A DNA stretch of 64,000 nucleotides from the NCBI GenBank assembly GCA_004154925.1, contig QJNS01000149.1, forward strand, positions 62,001 to 126,000, in the 5' to 3' direction. The position numbers and the translations under genes were made by a program. The notes beneath the pieces are model-generated. The model did not search any database and had not been told where the DNA came from. It was given only the letters and a program-made list of their open reading frames with translations. Of this stretch, positions 60,500 to 64,000 are shown in pieces; the stretch's first letter is position 1, and the number at the start of each line of letters is the position of its first letter. This DNA comes from Monosporascus cannonballus. Its lineage: Eukaryota; Ascomycota; Sordariomycetes; Xylariales.

Positions 60500-63400
60500 A
60501 AAAGAAAAAAATATTACTATTTTTTGAAGCCAGAATTGATTGTTATTATTATTATTATCTAAATTTAAAATAATATCTTAAAGTATTAAATCTATATTAT
60601 ACACCAGAACGTTACGTTTTAAATTTATATGCATTATTTAAAACTAACGGTTTCTAGGATAATTATTAAGCTAAATTGTTTTTGTTATATGAATATATAA
60701 AAATAAAGGATACACGATAAATACGGCTAGTTTCAGCTCGATATTAATAATTTTAAATAATTATCTTTTCAATTTTTGACCTCTGTTAAATATATAATAT
60801 ATTTTAAAAAAAACACCATTTAATATATTTTTATCATTCGCCATATTTTTGAGCTTATTATAACGACAATTATTTAATTTATATAGATATTAAAAAATAA
60901 AGAATTTTGACCCTGATAAGAGAACAAATTATTTACAAATTTAGACGATAAATAGAAATATACAAACATTTTACAATACCCAAAGTACTCTATATTTTGT
61001 TATTTATACCTCGAATTAGAAAAAAGTTAAAAAGTTATATCGTAAGAATATTTCCATTATTTCCCGATATTTTGTATACAATACGAGTTTTTAAATATGA
61101 GTATAACTTTTTAGGAAGTTTAAATTTATAATTTTATAATCTAGTAAAGGCTACAGAAAGCTTCATATTTATAGGAAATCATTAGTTTTAAAGACGTATT
61201 ACTTGAAAGAATATAAATATATAAATAATTATTATATTAAATATGTTGTATAATGAATTAGCCAATAAATTACGTTAACTAAAAAATATCAAAAGCATTT
61301 AAAATTGAAATATCAAAAAACTTATTAATAAAAGATTTCTGGATGTAAAAACAAAACCGTTATATTGATTTAAACGCAAAAGGTAATTTTATTTTTTTCA
61401 CGATGGAAAAAAAGTATTGCTTTTTCGGGATATAAGCTAAAATTGTATAAATTACGTTTGGTAAATAAAAGCTTATTTAAATACGAAAATGGATAAATAT
61501 TTCAAAGTAATTGAGATATTTTTCCTTTAAATCCAAAATATATAAGAATAATCTTTAATAAATAAAGCGGATACTTCAATATACTATATTACTCTGGAAA
61601 TAATTTGGTTCTATTTTAGTAATTTACAAATTAATTAAAAAATCTAAATGTTTTTCTAGGATAAAAAATAGTATATAAGAAAAGCTTTTACGAAATGTTT
61701 TTTATAATTAAAGAAATATAATGTTTTTAAAATACTGGGAATTCAAAAGGTTATTTAAGTATAAAAAGAATTATAAATTATTTTTATATAATTAATAAGA
61801 TTATAAAATATATTTTTAGGAACATTATTGTTTGAAATTCAATGTGATTTATTATATAAACTTTATCAAGTTACGGATATTATAATAGAATACATAATTG
61901 AAGTTAAAAAAGGGATACATTTAAAGTTTAAAACTTTCGATAAATTATCTAGTATTTATATTATTTCAATTTAAGAATAATAAATAACATTTTAAGTAAA
62001 ATGAACATCTTTATAATTAACGTATAGTAAATTATAAATAATTATATAATATTATTATTAAAAATAAATATTTTTTAACTTGTCGAAAACTTTAAAGAAA
62101 GTACCAATACAATAAAAGAATTTATAGGATTTAATTTTAGAAATATTAATATTTATAGTACAAAAATTAGAAGAAAAGATTTAAAAACGTATTTAAAATA
62201 ATATATAGATTCTGAAAATATCGTTTTATATATATAGAAATAATTGATATTTCTAGAAATCTTTAACAATGAATTATAATTATGTTTAAAAACACTTAAA
62301 TAATTTTGTTTTAGTATATTTTAATAATATTGTTACTTATTTGAAAACTTTAGAAAAATGAAATAAATAAAATCCATAAATATTTAAAACTTTACGTAAT
62401 ATAAGAATTGGAATTGCCTTAGTAAAAACCTATGCTATATTTAAAAATTAGATTTTCGGAGATTTATTTTAATTTCCGGCTGAATTGAGATCTAAGATAC
62501 TAAATTGGAAATAATTAAAAATTAATTTATTCCTAAAAAGGCAAATAATATAGATATCTAGCAAATTTTAGGATTTATTCATGCGGACATAACTTAGGTA
62601 ATAAATTTAAAATATTATTAAATCTTTGTAGGAGTTTATTATTAAGAACTAAATTAAAAAGCAATTGAATTTTAAAAAAAGTCGAGAATGTTTTTGAATT
62701 ACGTCAAAACAAAATTTCTAAAGTATTACTAATAAGATAATCTAACGTTAATATAAAAAAACGTTTAAAAACCGACAGCTTAAAATATATTGTAGATATT
62801 ATTTTAAAATGGTTTAAAAAATATATATATAATTCGTCATAGTTTATTATTTACAGCATTTTAATATGTAAAAAGTAAATATTTTATTTAGAAAAACAAT
62901 TTATTAGCAATTATTAATAATTTTAAAAAATAAAAGATTTTGTAATAAAAGTATAAAATATTTTAACATTTATCTAAATTATAAATCTTGTACCCGATGT
63001 ATAAATATATAAAACGTAAATAAATAATTCAAACCTCAAATAATATTTTTAATAAGGTTGAATATTAAATATATTATATTAAAAGAAAAGAATATTGAAA
63101 TAAATACTTTAATCGTAAAATTAATTATAGTTTTAAAAGGTTTAAACTAGTTAAACGAATGTTATACTATAATATAGACAATATTCTATAATTATATTAA
63201 GTGTTAAAAAGTTAATTTACTAATTATTAATAACGTTTTACAATTATCATATCAACAAAAAACAAAAATAAAATCTAATAATTATAAGAATAATTAAAAA
63301 ACTAGTTATTATTCTGTCATAAGGTTTATATTTCTAAGGATTAACAAAAACGGTTCATTAACAGGTTTTTCGAAAACTCGTTATATGATTATTAAGGAAC

Positions 63401-64000
63401 TTTTAAAATTATTAAACGTTGATAAAAAAAATGTAATTTTTCAGAATTAAGAAATATAGTTAACTAAATAATTAGAAATTATAATATTTATAACAGAAAT
63501 AAAACAGCCCTTTATAAAGCGTAAAGTTTATTAAAATGTATAAATATTTTTGATAAAATATATAATATTATAATTTGAGATTTTTCTATTGCCTTATTTG
63601 TATTTAAAAATCTCGTTCTCTAAATCGAATTAGATAAAATAGGGGTAATTATAAATAAGCTGACAAAATATAGATATTTTCTATTATTTAAAATAATACG
63701 ACGGCGAAATATTTAATTCACGTTTTTATTAGAAATTAATTGAATAAATATAAAATACTAAAAAAGGTTATATTTGATAAACACATTCTTTATATATATA
63801 TATTTAAAATAAACCTTTTGGCGCGAATCGGTATTAAATTTAAGTGTTTAATAATATTTTATTTTTGAACAGACGGATAAACGAAACGATTATGTTAAAT
63901 ATTAAAATAATATTTTAACCATTACGTTAATTATAAGTAAAATAATTAGAGAATGGTTTTATTACAAATATACCTAATTTATAATACGTTAATTAACGAA
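60500..64000 (+). pseudogene. pol of C3: protease, RT, RNase H, integrase (partial)
   Basis: Protease region about 61320-61600. RT box read Y-F-N-N (about 62318-62329) in F-V-L-V-Y-F-N-N-I, with Leu to Phe and both Asp to Asn. RNase H about 62760-63100. The integrase runs from about 63330 to the window end, with the block after K-N-L/K-I corresponding to C1 18750-19080. Strongly decayed. Confidence 0.6.

Larger units (their letters stand above)
58759..64000 (+). mobile_element. Element C3: family-C variant, runs off the right end
   Basis: 5' LTR (58759-59151) followed by gag, protease, RT, RNase H and the integrase up to the window end. It is collinear with C1 13702-19090. The LTR U3 resembles C2, not C1. 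The left flank is G; the right flank and 3' LTR are not in the window. Confidence 0.75.

Overview
This window looks like a gene-free block of repetitive, transposon-derived heterochromatin from a filamentous ascomycete. It is very AT-rich. Most surviving C is followed by G, reading frames are broken at codons where CAA, CAG or TGG have become TAA or TAG, and Cys and Asp codons have often become Tyr and Asn. That is the pattern expected of repeat-induced point mutation (RIP). I find no intact host gene, rRNA, tRNA or CRISPR array. Nearly every recognisable stretch is LTR-retrotransposon sequence, mostly Ty3/gypsy elements with a chromodomain (chromoviruses). I could not run searches; family relations come from comparing copies inside the window by eye.

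Layout, outermost first. (H, family A, + strand) occupies 1-3519. It carries a 228-bp unmutated insert (662-889) and a solo A-type LTR (2779-3130), and its 3' LTR is cut at 3519 by (G, family B, - strand). G pieces lie at 3520-6222, 27329-28628, 36016-37088 and 58069-58758. G was interrupted four times. The first is (D), a miniature LTR element (6223-27328, TSD TATTT). D holds A1 (6578-27254), which holds B1 (12195-26108, TSD AAAGC), which holds C1 (13702-20905, TSD TAAGG). The second is (E1), a gypsy element (28629-36015, TSD GTTTT) with a 482-bp inverted-repeat element inside. The third is (C2) (37089-58068), which holds F (about 40589-54944). F has a small solo LTR at 45005-45152, and its 3' LTR holds the reverse-strand element A2 (48058-54931, TSD ACACC). 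The fourth is (C3), which begins at 58759 and runs off the right end. The deepest stack is six elements: C1 in B1 in A1 in D in G in H.

The autonomous families have the usual order gag (zinc knuckle), protease, rever-se transcriptase, RNase H, integrase, and in A, B and C a C-terminal chromodomain. The most interesting shared feature is a second reading frame on the opposite strand at the 3' end of families A, B and C. It starts near a Met-Pro-Tyr codon triplet, has a Cys-rich (or RIP-altered Tyr) C-x2-C-x6-C-like N-terminus followed by a charged, coiled-coil-like stretch, and in A and B ends opposite the chromodomain. In A1 and A2 it ends at the same stop after 538 and 536 bases, and every internal stop in A2 is one RIP transition from a sense codon.

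Short insertions (the 662-889 insert, the D interior, the 45005 solo LTR) are nearly free of RIP, while long elements are saturated. The U3 edge of several 5' LTRs is also spared.
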